Shown here: one piece after another, positions 1 to 6,174 of the stretch
Layout: every line of letters starts with the position of its first letter
How positions within the stretch are numbered: position 1 is the stretch's first letter
Virus record (IMG/VR): IMGVR_UViG_3300044981_000210
Location: 1-27,560 of that record
DNA length: 27,560 bases
Direction: 5' to 3' (one strand)
Source: a virus
Notes under the pieces: model-generated
Seen by the model: only the letters and a program-made list of their open reading frames with translations
The model's database searches: none
What the model was told of the DNA's origin: nothing
Translations under genes and position numbers: made by a program

Positions 1-330
1 CGCGTCTAGGAGGTTCGCGCCTAGGAGGTTCGCGCCTAGGAGGTTCGCGCCTTCAAGGTTCGCGCCTTCAAGGTTCGCGCCTTCAAGGTTCGCGTCTCGG
101 AGGTTCGCGCCTTCAAGGTTCGCGTCTAGGAGGTTCGCGTTTCGGAGGTCCGCGCCTTCAAGGTTCGCGCCTAGGAGGTTCGCGCCTAGGAGGTTCGCGC
201 CTTCAAGGTTCGCGTCTAGGAGGTTCGCGCCTTCAAGGTTCGCGCCTCGGAGGTTCGCGCCTCGGAGGTTCGCGCCTCGGAGGTTCGCGTTTCGGAGGTT
301 CGCGTTTCGGAGGTCCGCGCCTCGGAGGTT
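1..330 (-). repeat. 22 tandem copies of a 15-bp coding repeat
   Basis: Units of 15 bp (plus-strand form CGCGYYTHRRAGGTY) run without gaps. Three main variants alternate: CTAGGAGG, CTTCAAGG and CTCGGAGG cores, which code Leu, Glu and Arg at the variable position. Because the period is five codons, the array can expand or contract without breaking the frame. Confidence 0.93.
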
Positions 331-432
331 CGCGTCATTATCTATTGCCGCCATTACCAGCGCCGCAAAAGAATCCGCCTCATCTTTATAAATCACGGTG
401 CCGTCCCATTTATTTTTTATCTCGAATTGCAT
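1..432 (-). CDS. Pentapeptide-repeat protein, partial (C-terminus off the left edge)
   Basis: The reading frame stays open from the ATG at 432 to base 1, giving 144 codons with no stop. The start is preceded by an AGGAG-type ribosome binding site about 8 bases upstream. Residues 1-34 form a non-repeated head that begins [13 protein letters not shown]. From base 330 down to base 1 there are 22 exact-length 15-bp units, each coding N/D-L-R/E/L-G/D/N-A. This is the A(D/N)LXX signature of pentapeptide-repeat proteins, which fold into a right-handed quadrilateral beta helix. Head-plus-repeat proteins of this type are common in phages, but their role is usually unknown; some bacterial members mimic DNA and bind gyrase. 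The start overlaps the end of the upstream gene by 23 bases. The repeat class is very likely; the function is not known. Confidence 0.9.
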   Translation of the reverse strand, partial: MQFEIKNKWDGTVIYKDEADSFAALVMAAIDNDANLRGADLRNANLRNANLRGANLRGANLRGANLEGANLLDANLEGANLLGANLLGANLEGADLRNANLLDANLEGANLRDANLEGANLEGANLEGANLLGANLLGANLLDA

Positions 433-634
433 TTTCTTTCTCCTCTTTTGAATTTTCAAACGAAACCCGGCTGGAATCGACCCAAACAGAGCCCGTTCCC
501 GATACCGGCGTTACTAAGTATCGGACGTTGCCGTAGGCTATCTTAGCATCCGTAATCGTGACGCGCACACTGAGAACAGACGCGGAAAGCAATCCAGTCT
601 TGCCGATTGCTTGAGATAGTTCTAAGGTGTTCAT
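410..634 (-). CDS. Small phage protein of unknown function (74 aa)
   Basis: The gene starts [14 protein letters not shown] and has a middle segment (about residues 18-60) rich in beta-forming residues that ends in [10 protein letters not shown]. The C-terminal 15 residues are highly charged. The start overlaps the upstream stop in a TAATG arrangement, so translation is probably coupled to the 88-residue protein. The end overlaps the start of the pentapeptide-repeat gene by 23 bases. Proteins with this general pattern occur in phage early or accessory regions, but I do not recognise a function. Confidence 0.7.
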   Translation of the reverse strand: MNTLELSQAIGKTGLLSASVLSVRVTITDAKIAYGNVRYLVTPVSGTGSVWVDSSRVSFENSKEEKENAIRDKK

Positions 635-900
635 TAAAACCTGCTTTCTACGCGCACGCGAAAGTTGAATGGTTCAACGGGCAGACCATGATCGAAACGG
701 ACAATAAACCGTTCGACCGCACAAGAAGTGGGTTGCACCTTAGTGTGGTAAATTTTAGGTGTTATCTGCGAACGATACACTATTGCGCCGTCCAAACCCT
801 TAGAGCCTAGCGCACGATTGATAGCGCATGCAATCGGGCAGAGACGGGAGTCAGATTTACTGCCCGCGTCTATGTCTGCTTGTGTGACTCGAATCAACAT
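634..900 (-). CDS. Small conserved-type phage protein (88 aa), start revised to 900
   Basis: The protein begins MLIRVTQADIDAGSKSDSR and has a short Cys-containing motif (RLCPIACAI, about residues 19-27). A longer frame would start at 921, but the ATG at 900 has GGGAG six bases upstream and is the better start. The N-terminal pattern (hydrophobic-RVTQ-x2-ID-x-G, then Cys-Pro-hydrophobic) is one I associate with small uncharacterised phage proteins. It ends in a TAATG overlap with the next gene. The function is unknown. Confidence 0.72.
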   Translation of the reverse strand: MLIRVTQADIDAGSKSDSRLCPIACAINRALGSKGLDGAIVYRSQITPKIYHTKVQPTSCAVERFIVRFDHGLPVEPFNFRVRVESRF

Positions 901-929
901 ATTTACTCCCTTTCCGTTCACTATGTGAA

Positions 930-1010
930 CTAACTACGATTTTTCCGTTCGCCAAACGGGAGAATCAAGATAGCGGCCAGCCCGAAGAGAATAGCGCAGA
1001 CGGAGGTCAT
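930..1010 (-). CDS. 26-residue hydrophobic peptide, translationally coupled
   Basis: The ATG at 1010 overlaps the stop of the preceding 109-residue gene (ATGA). The peptide has a hydrophobic stretch from about residue 4 to 19 (VCAILFGLAAILILPF) followed by a basic tail (GERKNRS). It would make a single-pass membrane peptide. The next gene starts 30 bases downstream with its own ribosome binding site. The ATGA coupling and the clean hydrophobic/basic layout argue for a real gene; its shortness and lack of a recognisable family limit confidence. Confidence 0.5.
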   Translation of the reverse strand: MTSVCAILFGLAAILILPFGERKNRS

Positions 1011-1336
1011 AGCGTGTCTCCGGTCTCTCTTCTCATGAGCATTTTTAACGTGTTGCTCACTAGTACGTGTTTGGAATCTTTTGGACGAAACGCGAACGGG
1101 ACGAAACCCTTGGGACTAGCGGCTAACGCATTACTCCACAATTCAAGGCGATTCATAGTCTCATGCTTGGCGAGGAAGTCTAGTCCCGCTTGAAATTCTT
1201 CGCCAACCCATACCGTCTGATAGAATCCTTCTGGCGTAGTCTCTTCCACAAACAGAGTGTGTTCTTTGCGTGCGGTACGCTTGACGTCTGTTAGCAGGCA
1301 AGCTTCATAGAATCGGTTTGGGTTAGTACACCCCAT
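1007..1336 (-). CDS. Unknown protein (109 aa), start revised to 1336
   Basis: The protein starts MGCTNPNRFYEACLLTD. A frame extending to 1366 exists, but it would overlap the upstream gene by 29 bases. The ATG at 1336 follows the upstream TAA by one base and has GGAGG about ten bases before it. The sequence is mixed alpha/beta with no motif I recognise; a basic region (KMLMRRETG) is at the C-terminus. It ends in an ATGA overlap with the 26-residue peptide, so 1574 to about 410 reads as one coupled leftward operon. Confidence 0.65.
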   Translation of the reverse strand: MGCTNPNRFYEACLLTDVKRTARKEHTLFVEETTPEGFYQTVWVGEEFQAGLDFLAKHETMNRLELWSNALAASPKGFVPFAFRPKDSKHVLVSNTLKMLMRRETGDTL

Positions 1337-1337
1337 A

Positions 1338-1574
1338 TTAGTAGGTCCTCCGAATAGTTTCCGCACGTTCGCGGACCTTGACGGTGTAATAATATTCCGT
1401 ATGAGGTTGACCTTGCATATCAGTCAAGACGCGAATATGCTTCTCTGAGAATGCGAGCGCACAAGAGAGGCATGGACGGTCGAAGTAGATTGCCAGTCTT
1501 TTGACACGAGCTTGCCCGCGTCCCGCGTGTCTGGGCTCTTCCGATTCGTGGCCGCACTTGAACGTGTGTCGCAT
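1338..1574 (-). CDS. Small putative zinc-binding protein (78 aa)
   Basis: Cys7-x-His9 (KCGHES) and Cys35-x2-Cys38 (PCLSC) make a plausible four-ligand zinc site. The region between them is very basic (RHAGRGQARVKR). The ATG has a strong GGGAGGAAAC ribosome binding site. It is the first gene of the coupled leftward operon and sits just downstream of a promoter-like sequence and two operator-like dyads. The small size, basic charge and zinc knuckle would fit a nucleic-acid-binding regulator, but that is inference. Confidence 0.65.
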   Translation of the reverse strand: MRHTFKCGHESEEPRHAGRGQARVKRLAIYFDRPCLSCALAFSEKHIRVLTDMQGQPHTEYYYTVKVRERAETIRRTY

Positions 1575-1594
1575 GTTTCCTCCCTACGCTTGCC

Positions 1595-1622
1595 ACTATA
1601 ACAGATAGTGGATAGGGCGCAA
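1595..1622 (-). promoter_or_regulatory. Candidate leftward sigma70-like promoter
   Basis: On the minus strand TTGCGC (1622-1617) and TATAGT (1600-1595) are separated by 16 bases. The -10 matches consensus at five of six positions; the -35 is weak. It lies about 20 bases upstream of the 1574 start codon. The two dyads at 1671-1716 would lie about 80-120 bases upstream of its start point. Confidence 0.4.
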
Positions 1623-1670
1623 TAGTACTTCCGTACTTTTCTTTGGCATCGAACGTGCTCGGGTATGGGT

Positions 1671-1716
1671 GTCTCAAGATGAGACGGATTCGCTTGGCGT
1701 TGTCTCAAGATGAGAC
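1671..1716. promoter_or_regulatory. Pair of operator-like dyads GTCTCA-AGA-TGAGAC
   Basis: Two identical 15-bp sites (1671-1685 and 1702-1716) have perfect 6-bp half-sites around a 3-bp centre, with centres 31 bp apart (about three helical turns). They lie over the 3' end of the 182-residue gene, whose stop codon falls inside the first site, and upstream of the next leftward gene. A related pair is at 2817-2852. The spacing on one face of the helix suggests binding by a dimeric regulator. Confidence 0.6.
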
Positions 1717-2222
1717 GATTGGGGTTTGGACACCATAAACGGTCTACCTCGCCTGCCTCTTCCCGTTAACTCAACTACCCCGTTTTTTGCCCATTCCTTA
1801 ATTAATTGGATAACCTCGCGCCTGTCTCTTTGGCCGAAATGGCCGGGCAGAGACCGCAAGCGAATAGGCGCGTGAGAGTCTATGATCTTCTCCAGGCGTT
1901 GCGCCACCGTCAACAGGGAGTCGGTGGCGAGCTTGATTATATCTCCCGGCGTTGGCAGCGCTTGCCCATTCAAATCGTTGTCGAGAGCATGGTAGGCGTT
2001 GTCCCATCCATACTGCCACGTGTTTTTAGCCGCATAGCGGACGCGAGGATAGATGATCCTAGGGTTTCCTTTAGGCGTTTTGGCGACGCTAGACTCTTTT
2101 AGCTCGCCTATTTTCGGCCAGCCGTCGCGAGGCACACCGTCGTTGAACGCCTTGCGTCCCGCGTGATACCATAATAGCTCTTGCGCCTGTCTTAACTTCC
2201 GCCCTTCTTTGTTTAATCGCAT
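1674..2222 (-). CDS. Unknown 182-aa protein with basic, possibly DNA-binding C-terminus
   Basis: It starts MRLNKEGRKLRQAQELL after an AAGGAGAAAC ribosome binding site. The N-terminal 120 residues are mixed and helical. Residues about 132-165 (DRREVIQLIKEWAKNG, then VVELTGRGRRGRPFMV) look like the recognition and wing part of a small winged-helix domain, with GRGRRGRP resembling an AT-hook. The last residues are encoded by the operator-like dyads. As the first leftward gene next to the control region, it could be a replication or regulatory protein. I do not recognise the family, so the DNA-binding call is inference from charge and pattern. Confidence 0.7.
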   Translation of the reverse strand: MRLNKEGRKLRQAQELLWYHAGRKAFNDGVPRDGWPKIGELKESSVAKTPKGNPRIIYPRVRYAAKNTWQYGWDNAYHALDNDLNGQALPTPGDIIKLATDSLLTVAQRLEKIIDSHAPIRLRSLPGHFGQRDRREVIQLIKEWAKNGVVELTGRGRRGRPFMVSKPQSSHLETTPSESVSS

Positions 2223-2246
2223 TGTTTCTCCTTTTAGATGCCGTTT

Positions 2247-2544
2247 GTGTTATCTGTGTGCAGACGTAAGGTGTAACCCAACGTAAGTTAGCTGTCCTCA
2301 GACACGGGGAAGCTTTATTAATGGGAAAATAAATGCTAAATTACTAATATCATCTAATTCTCTTTGTGTTAACTTACGTAAGTATTATAATAGGTAATAG
2401 AATCAATAAGTTACAAAATGGGGTTTTTTGACTTTTAATGCTCAAAAGATCCCTTTAATTAATTTGTCGTCTCTTGGCTCTCCTCGGCACTGATGACGGG
2501 AAACTTACGTTGGGAGACACTTTGCGACTGCACACAGATAACAC
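2247..2544. repeat. Long imperfect inverted repeat around an AT-rich core
   Basis: The left arm 2247-2310 aligns without gaps to the reverse complement of 2481-2544: 51 of 64 positions match, including GTGTTATCTGTGTGCAG and CCCAACGTAAGTT. The axis is near 2395. Between the arms lie about 170 AT-rich bases holding a perfect palindrome ACTTACGTAAGT (2372-2383). The octamer ACGTAAGT/ACTTACGT also occurs once in each arm (2280-2288 and 2503-2511 regions). The element lies between the leftward and rightward gene sets. It could be a replication origin, a divergent operator or the remnant of a duplicated promoter. Confidence 0.75.
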
Positions 2545-2816
2545 CTTTCCCAAAGATGTTCAGGCGTGCCCTCTATTCTAAGGCAAGACTCGCGTCTAGA
2601 GATCAACAAAAAGAGGGTATAAAGAAACACCTTAGGGGAGACTAATTCACGCGCCCCCTTGACGATTGACCGCTAGTGACCTGTCTAAACGACGTGCCCA
2701 AATATGGGCACATAAGAAAGCGCCTCGTAACGTAATCAAAACGCCAGACTTGCGAACCCAACCTATTAAGGCGAACAGTCAGACCGTGATTCAGGCGCAT
2801 TATTTGAGAGCACCTT

Positions 2817-2852
2817 TCTCAAAATGAGACGGAAAAATTCTCAAAATGAGAC
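2817..2852. promoter_or_regulatory. Second pair of operator-like dyads TCTCA-AAA-TGAGA
   Basis: Two sites, 2817-2830 and 2839-2852, share the sequence TCTCAAAATGAGAC. Their centres are 22 bp apart (about two helical turns). They match the half-sites of the pair at 1671-1716, differing only at the central base. Both pairs therefore probably bind the same protein. Confidence 0.6.
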
Positions 2853-3152
2853 AAAAGTCTTGGATCGATAGCGCCAGAGAATACAGTCTTTTCTACGGAA
2901 GTCTGTAAGATGCTGATAATACGATGGATACGTTTCAGCAAGCAATCAGGCAACGATCCGCAACGACAAGAATTTAGGTCGAGCAAAGCAACGCGGTAAG
3001 TCAGGCCGTAAAAGCTAACCTCTTTATAATCAACGGTGTGACATGCTGGAATTAAAATTGCTCACCTAGCACGTTCGTTGCCAAAAGTTAGGGTGCCGGT
3101 AGGCCGTATGTCGTACCCGCCCCCAGGCTAAGTCCTTACCCGTCAACGAGTT

Positions 3153-3192
3153 ACGTGTCGAACGTGTCGATATATCGAGTACGTGACGTGAC
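3153..3192. promoter_or_regulatory. Tandem ACGTGTCGA repeat, palindrome and ACGTG repeats
   Basis: ACGTGTCGA occurs twice in direct tandem (3153-3161, 3162-3170). It runs into the perfect 12-bp palindrome TCGATATATCGA (3167-3178) and then two more ACGTG copies (about 3181-3190). The cluster sits roughly 70-100 bases upstream of the rightward promoter at 3256, so it may be an operator or an iteron-like site. Confidence 0.45.
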
Positions 3193-3205
3193 ATCGTAAA
3201 TCAGA

Positions 3206-3227
3206 GGCGGGGCGTAGTAGCCCCGCC
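3206..3227. promoter_or_regulatory. GC-rich perfect hairpin
   Basis: GGCGGGGC and GCCCCGCC pair perfectly across a six-base loop. There is no following T-run on either strand, so it is not a normal intrinsic terminator. It lies between the ACGTG repeats and the rightward promoter. Confidence 0.4.
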
Positions 3228-3255
3228 GCACCCACCCAGGCCACCCTCTTTCTGC

Positions 3256-3285
3256 TTGACGCGGTGGGCGCAGTGGTGATATATT
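3256..3285 (+). promoter_or_regulatory. Rightward sigma70-like promoter
   Basis: TTGACG (3256-3261) and TATATT (3280-3285) each match consensus at five of six positions, with an 18-base spacer. Transcription would start near 3292, giving a leader of about 80 bases before the HNH gene and its operon. Confidence 0.6.
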
Positions 3286-3374
3286 TTTGAAGTCTAGGAA
3301 CGAGTCGGCTCATTACCGTCTCGTATGTCAGCGGGGTGCTCCAACATCCCGCTGGCCCCTTCTTGGAGGAAGGT

Positions 3375-3809
3375 ATGAAGTGTCTTGAGTGCGGTGTTGA
3401 CTTAACGCAAGAAAATACGTCTCCATCAGTTATCAAAAGAAGCCGAGGAGCGTGTCGTTCTTGCGCGGCAGCACGAGGCAGGAGATTCCGAGTTCTTAAT
3501 CCCACATCGGCCATTGTTAATCGAGCCAGAGGCAACGCCAAGGTTCGCGGGATAGATTTCAATCTTACCGCAGCGGATATCCCCGCCATCCCAAAGTTTT
3601 GCCCAGTGTTCCCGTGGATTAAGTTGCTGTATCAAGTCGGAAAAGGTCATAACCCTGGGTCCCCTTCTTTGGATAGAACGGATAATCGACTCGGGTACGT
3701 TAAAGGAAACGTTCGGATAATCTCTGATCGGGCTAACCGATTGAAGTTCAACGCCACAGACGAAGAGCTGATCGCTCTCGGTAAAGACGCAGAATCAAGA
3801 AACGCATAA
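3375..3809 (+). CDS. HNH / endonuclease VII-like protein (144 aa)
   Basis: The start at 3375 is chosen over 3336 because GGAGGAAGGT lies directly upstream. A zinc ribbon is formed by CxxC at residues 3-6 and CRSC at 27-30. The C-terminal half carries PSLDRTDNRLGYVKGNVRII followed by RANRLKFNATDEEL. This S-LDR-x-D-N...GYV-x-GNV...RAN-x-LK pattern is characteristic of small phage HNH/endonuclease VII-like nucleases. Such proteins cut DNA as homing endonucleases or take part in phage DNA processing. It is the first gene of the rightward operon. The nuclease call is strong; its biological role is not determined. Confidence 0.85.
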   Translation: MKCLECGVDLTQENTSPSVIKRSRGACRSCAAARGRRFRVLNPTSAIVNRARGNAKVRGIDFNLTAADIPAIPKFCPVFPWIKLLYQVGKGHNPGSPSLDRTDNRLGYVKGNVRIISDRANRLKFNATDEELIALGKDAESRNA

Positions 3810-3860
3810 CTAAAAGAGTTCCCCCGGAGTCACGAATGCCGGGCGCATCGAGGAGGCAGT

Positions 3861-4154
3861 ATGGAATTCAGGATAGTTGAGATTAAAGGCTTGGGACTAG
3901 ACGAGGATGGATACACCGTGTGTCCGCACAGTCTTAGTTTGCGATTAGAAGGTAGAGCACCGATGTCCACTGGAGGACCGAAGTACACGGTTCACGCAGT
4001 TGTGCCTTTTACCCCAGAGTTTGGAAGCGCAAAGATCGGCGACGTGTTTAAGCTCAAACGATTCGAAAGTCCCCTTCAGTCTGGAATAAAATCAGAAAAG
4101 GCCGGAACCCTCAGCAACCCGCAAAGGGTCTTCCCCGAGAACTCAGGTTCCTGA
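3861..4154 (+). CDS. Unknown protein (97 aa)
   Basis: It has a good GAGGAGGCAGT ribosome binding site. The sequence is beta-rich (MEFRIVEIKGLGL, then KYTVHAVVPFTP) and ends in a polar Ser/Asn/Pro tail. No motif is recognised. It follows the HNH gene by 51 bases and precedes the Tat-signal gene by 19 bases, so it is in the same operon. Confidence 0.65.
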   Translation: MEFRIVEIKGLGLDEDGYTVCPHSLSLRLEGRAPMSTGGPKYTVHAVVPFTPEFGSAKIGDVFKLKRFESPLQSGIKSEKAGTLSNPQRVFPENSGS

Positions 4155-4173
4155 TGAGTGAAAGGAAATCGAG

Positions 4174-4503
4174 ATGAATCGCCGCCGCTTCTTGACAATG
4201 CTCGGGTTGGCTCCTGTTGTAGCAAAGGCAGCGCCGCTTCTAAAATTAACCGAGCCAGGTATCGCGACGTTGGGCGCATACGATAACCACTTCCACGAGT
4301 CTTTTATCGACATGCCGTCAGAAGAGATGGCGCGAGATAACCTGATTGGGCAATGGGTTTCGTATAAATTTACATATACCATGTTGCCTCCCCCTCCGCC
4401 GATATCGAGGCTAAAGAAGGAATTGCCGTACACCGAGACCATAGACGGTGTCATCGTTACTCATCAAGAGTACGTAAGAGATGGGCAGGTTGAGTTAGCA
4501 TGA
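4174..4503 (+). CDS. Small protein with Tat-like signal sequence (109 aa)
   Basis: The N-terminus MNRRRFLTMLGLAPVVAKAA has the twin-arginine consensus (R-R-x-F-L), a hydrophobic core and a possible AxA cleavage site near residue 20. The remaining ~89 residues include a Pro run (LPPPPPIS, about residues 71-78) and no domain I recognise. If the signal works, the protein would be exported in folded form by the host Tat system, which is unusual for a phage protein. It overlaps the next start by four bases (ATGA). Confidence 0.68.
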   Translation: MNRRRFLTMLGLAPVVAKAAPLLKLTEPGIATLGAYDNHFHESFIDMPSEEMARDNLIGQWVSYKFTYTMLPPPPPISRLKKELPYTETIDGVIVTHQEYVRDGQVELA

Positions 4504-4682
4504 GCAAAAAGAATATCACCAACGTCGAGAAGCTAGGCCCCAACAAAGTCCGAGTCACCTTTAAAACGGACGCCGGGGACAGAACCTACGAATACGCCAA
4601 CAGCAGTGCTCGCGCCTATCTACGCGGCAGCGATCCCGGACAACTCAGCGGCAAGCTTCTAGAAGACAAGAAAAAGAAATGA
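4500..4682 (+). CDS. Small basic protein, KTSC-like fold possible (60 aa)
   Basis: The protein starts MSKKNITNVEKLG and has a beta pattern VRVTFKTDAGDRTYEYANSS followed by a helical LSGKLLEDKKKK end. The F-K-T...G...Y-x-Y layout is loosely like the short KTSC domain found in phage and bacterial proteins. The match is weak and there is no clear catalytic motif. It overlaps both neighbours by four bases, which supports it as a real gene. Confidence 0.6.
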   Translation: MSKKNITNVEKLGPNKVRVTFKTDAGDRTYEYANSSARAYLRGSDPGQLSGKLLEDKKKK

Positions 4683-4921
4683 AGACCGCAGAATCCCATA
4701 ACGCCCAGTTGACAGGCAGCGTCCGATTTGCTACGATGTCGCCCATGTTTAAGACCACCGCAGTCGATTACGACACCTTGGTTAAGGCAGGCGAGATCCT
4801 CCACGCCAAGCTGGACCGCTTGAATGCAGGCACCCGAAAACAAAAGCGGATCGCGAAGGCGTACGCGCCCCAATTCAGGATGCTGGTTGATTTAATCGAG
4901 AAACGAAAACCCCCGTACTAA
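4679..4921 (+). CDS. Unknown helical protein (80 aa)
   Basis: It overlaps the previous stop (ATGA). After a Thr/Ser-rich N-terminus, residues about 30-76 form a basic amphipathic helical region (DYDTLVKAGEILHAKLDRL and KRIAKAYAPQFRMLVDLIEK). No family is recognised. It could be a small nucleic-acid- or protein-binding factor, but nothing in the sequence decides this. Confidence 0.6.
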   Translation: MKTAESHNAQLTGSVRFATMSPMFKTTAVDYDTLVKAGEILHAKLDRLNAGTRKQKRIAKAYAPQFRMLVDLIEKRKPPY

Positions 4922-4931
4922 GTGAGGCCGC

Positions 4932-5372
4932 ATGGCCCACAGAAAATACTCGCTAACATTCAAGTTCCGCGAGCAGCCGTTGAGATTAACGATTCACAGA
5001 TTGTTCCGCCTATTCGGTTGGAGCATAGCCTTAACAAGATTTGAGAGCACGGAGCCCCTGATGGCGATGCAACCAAAGGTCCCTCAAACGAGCGAGACCA
5101 AGAACGGTAACTTGAATCAAGCCGAGCAAGGCGAGCCCTTGGTGGCCGAAGGCGTCCACGGCACGAAGTCAAACGATTGTGAAGCCACGTTGAGGAAGGG
5201 AAGTCTTCCTGCCGCATCGGCGGTCACGACCGTTGATCGGGATAAAAACGCCGGTGCAGCACCCCGAGCGGCTCAGCATCAAAACGAATCGCCGATGTCA
5301 AACGGTGTCCGCGTCCTTAATCAGCCACCCAACAGTTCTAAGCGTCCTTCGACGACCGGCAGCGGCAACTAA
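4932..5372 (+). CDS. Low-complexity polar protein with basic N-terminus (146 aa)
   Basis: A GAGG sequence lies five bases before the ATG. Residues 1-40 are basic and partly hydrophobic (LTIHRLFRLFGWSIALTRF), possibly an amphipathic or membrane-associated helix. Residues 50-146 are polar and probably disordered, rich in Asn, Gln, Ser, Ala and Pro. Its size and frame are consistent with the operon, but the composition makes it less certain than its neighbours. Confidence 0.5.
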   Translation: MAHRKYSLTFKFREQPLRLTIHRLFRLFGWSIALTRFESTEPLMAMQPKVPQTSETKNGNLNQAEQGEPLVAEGVHGTKSNDCEATLRKGSLPAASAVTTVDRDKNAGAAPRAAQHQNESPMSNGVRVLNQPPNSSKRPSTTGSGN

Positions 5373-5381
5373 GGGGGCCAA

Positions 5382-5573
5382 ATGCTCCAAGTAACGGACA
5401 GAGACCTGGTCGTGAACAACGGCGGAGGCAGCACCCCTGACTCAGGCCATCGCTCGCACTTCCCCATTTGGAAGGATGAAAACGGCGACGAATTCATCTA
5501 TGTAAATGGCCAACACCCAGTAGAGATCGGCCAAACCGGGTTAACGGGAATTAGGGAAACGGTCAAACGGTAG
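5382..5573 (+). CDS. Unknown protein (63 aa)
   Basis: The start has an AAGGGGG ribosome binding site at normal spacing. The sequence contains an acidic/aromatic beta-like stretch HFPIWKDENGDEFIYVNGQ. No domain is recognised. It is spaced nine bases from the previous gene and five from the next, in the same direction. Confidence 0.6.
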   Translation: MLQVTDRDLVVNNGGGSTPDSGHRSHFPIWKDENGDEFIYVNGQHPVEIGQTGLTGIRETVKR

Positions 5574-5578
5574 TCACG

Positions 5579-5761
5579 ATGCCCAACGATTACGAACTAG
5601 CCCGGCAGGCTAGAAAAGATCCCAAGAAGTACACGGGCACAGATCCCGCCAAGATCCTGAAATCGGATATACAGCGGATCGATAAGAACGTCTACACGCC
5701 CGAGCAAATGATGCAAAAGAACCCTAGCCTCGGTGGTCAGGAACAAGTTCAAAAGACATAA
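5579..5761 (+). CDS. Small basic protein with YxxARQARK motif (60 aa)
   Basis: The protein starts MPNDYELARQARKDPKKYTG and is highly charged throughout, with a possible helix and a Gln-rich end. The motif Y-x-x-A-R/S-Q-A-R-K/R also occurs in two other small proteins of this window (23370-23612 and 24241-24477), suggesting a shared interaction or processing signal. No function is recognised. Confidence 0.62.
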   Translation: MPNDYELARQARKDPKKYTGTDPAKILKSDIQRIDKNVYTPEQMMQKNPSLGGQEQVQKT

Positions 5762-5770
5762 GGAGACAAT

Positions 5771-5944
5771 ATGAGCATTTTTCTCATAGCAGGTTTATTG
5801 GCCGTAGGCGGCCTCGCGACTAGCTACGCCGAGCACCGCTTCGCTTATAATTTGTACGAATACGTCGTGGCGGGCGTCAAGAAAGCGTTGGGCTTCGCCG
5901 CCAAGGCAGAAGCCCACGTGAAAGCAGTTGAGAAGAAACTTTAA
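5771..5944 (+). CDS. Small single-pass membrane protein (57 aa)
   Basis: The ATG at 5771 follows AAGGAGACAAT. Residues 2-20 (SIFLIAGLLAVGGLATSYA) form a membrane segment; the rest is an amphipathic, Ala/Lys-rich helix ending VKAVEKKL. It is the last gene of the operon before the tRNA cluster and lies eight bases upstream of the tRNA promoter. The role is unknown; a holin or spanin-like part is possible but not supported by motif. Confidence 0.7.
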   Translation: MSIFLIAGLLAVGGLATSYAEHRFAYNLYEYVVAGVKKALGFAAKAEAHVKAVEKKL

Positions 5945-5952
5945 AATAAGTC

Positions 5953-5981
5953 TTGACAAGATTCGAGAAGTTTGGTAGACT
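5953..5981 (+). promoter_or_regulatory. Strong sigma70-like promoter for the tRNA cluster
   Basis: Perfect TTGACA (5953-5958), a 17-base spacer and TAGACT (5976-5981, four of six). Transcription would start near 5988, ahead of the tRNA array. The spacer contains AAGTTTGG, close to the AAGTTTGA motif that opens several of the inter-tRNA elements. Confidence 0.75.
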
Positions 5982-5987
5982 TTGAAA

Positions 5988-6174
5988 GTCAGATAACTGA
6001 TTGCGGACTCAAGGTTAGAGATGCTTTGCACCTCAGCCTAGAGACGTAGTCCTAAGAGCAGCGAACAAGACGCTCGGTGGGTGGCCACCCTAAGTTCGCT
6101 GTTATTAGATTATCCGAAAGGCTCAATCGAAGGGCGTTCATTTCTAGAATGTTCGATTGATGTATACTATTTTT
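5988..6174 (+). ncRNA. Structured leader of the tRNA transcript
   Basis: No gene is seen. Two strong hairpins are visible. CAGCGAAC (6059-6066) pairs perfectly with GTTCGCTG (6094-6101) and encloses the palindrome GGGTGGCCACCC. TCAATCGAA (6123-6131) pairs perfectly with TTCGATTGA (6152-6160). No tRNA T-loop is present. It could be a leader that guides processing or an independent small RNA. Confidence 0.45.

Larger units (their letters stand above)
2545..3255. other. Gene-free part of the control region
   Basis: I find no convincing gene on either strand; only open frames of about 30 codons without good ribosome binding sites occur. The stretch holds a hairpin GTGCCC-AAATAT-GGGCAC (2694-2711), the second dyad pair (2817-2852), a tandem 9-bp repeat and a palindrome near 3153-3190, and a GC-rich hairpin at 3206-3227. 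The minus-strand frame 3143-3589 lies over the HNH gene and is not credible as a gene. Confidence 0.6.

Noticed and set aside
1-335. CRISPR-like or iteron-like short tandem repeats
   Set aside because: Units are gapless 15-bp codon repeats without spacers and translate on the minus strand as pentapeptide repeats.
2558-2998. Two plus-strand frames of about 29 codons in the control region
   Set aside because: No good ribosome binding site, no recognisable pattern, and they lie among operator-like sites.
3143-3589. Minus-strand 148-codon open frame
   Set aside because: It overlaps the HNH gene, has a low-quality composition and no ribosome binding site; a shadow frame.
4152-4172. CTGATGA...GAAA resembling a hammerhead ribozyme core
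   Set aside because: The bases between the two motifs cannot form stem II, and the site is the stop and ribosome binding region of two genes.
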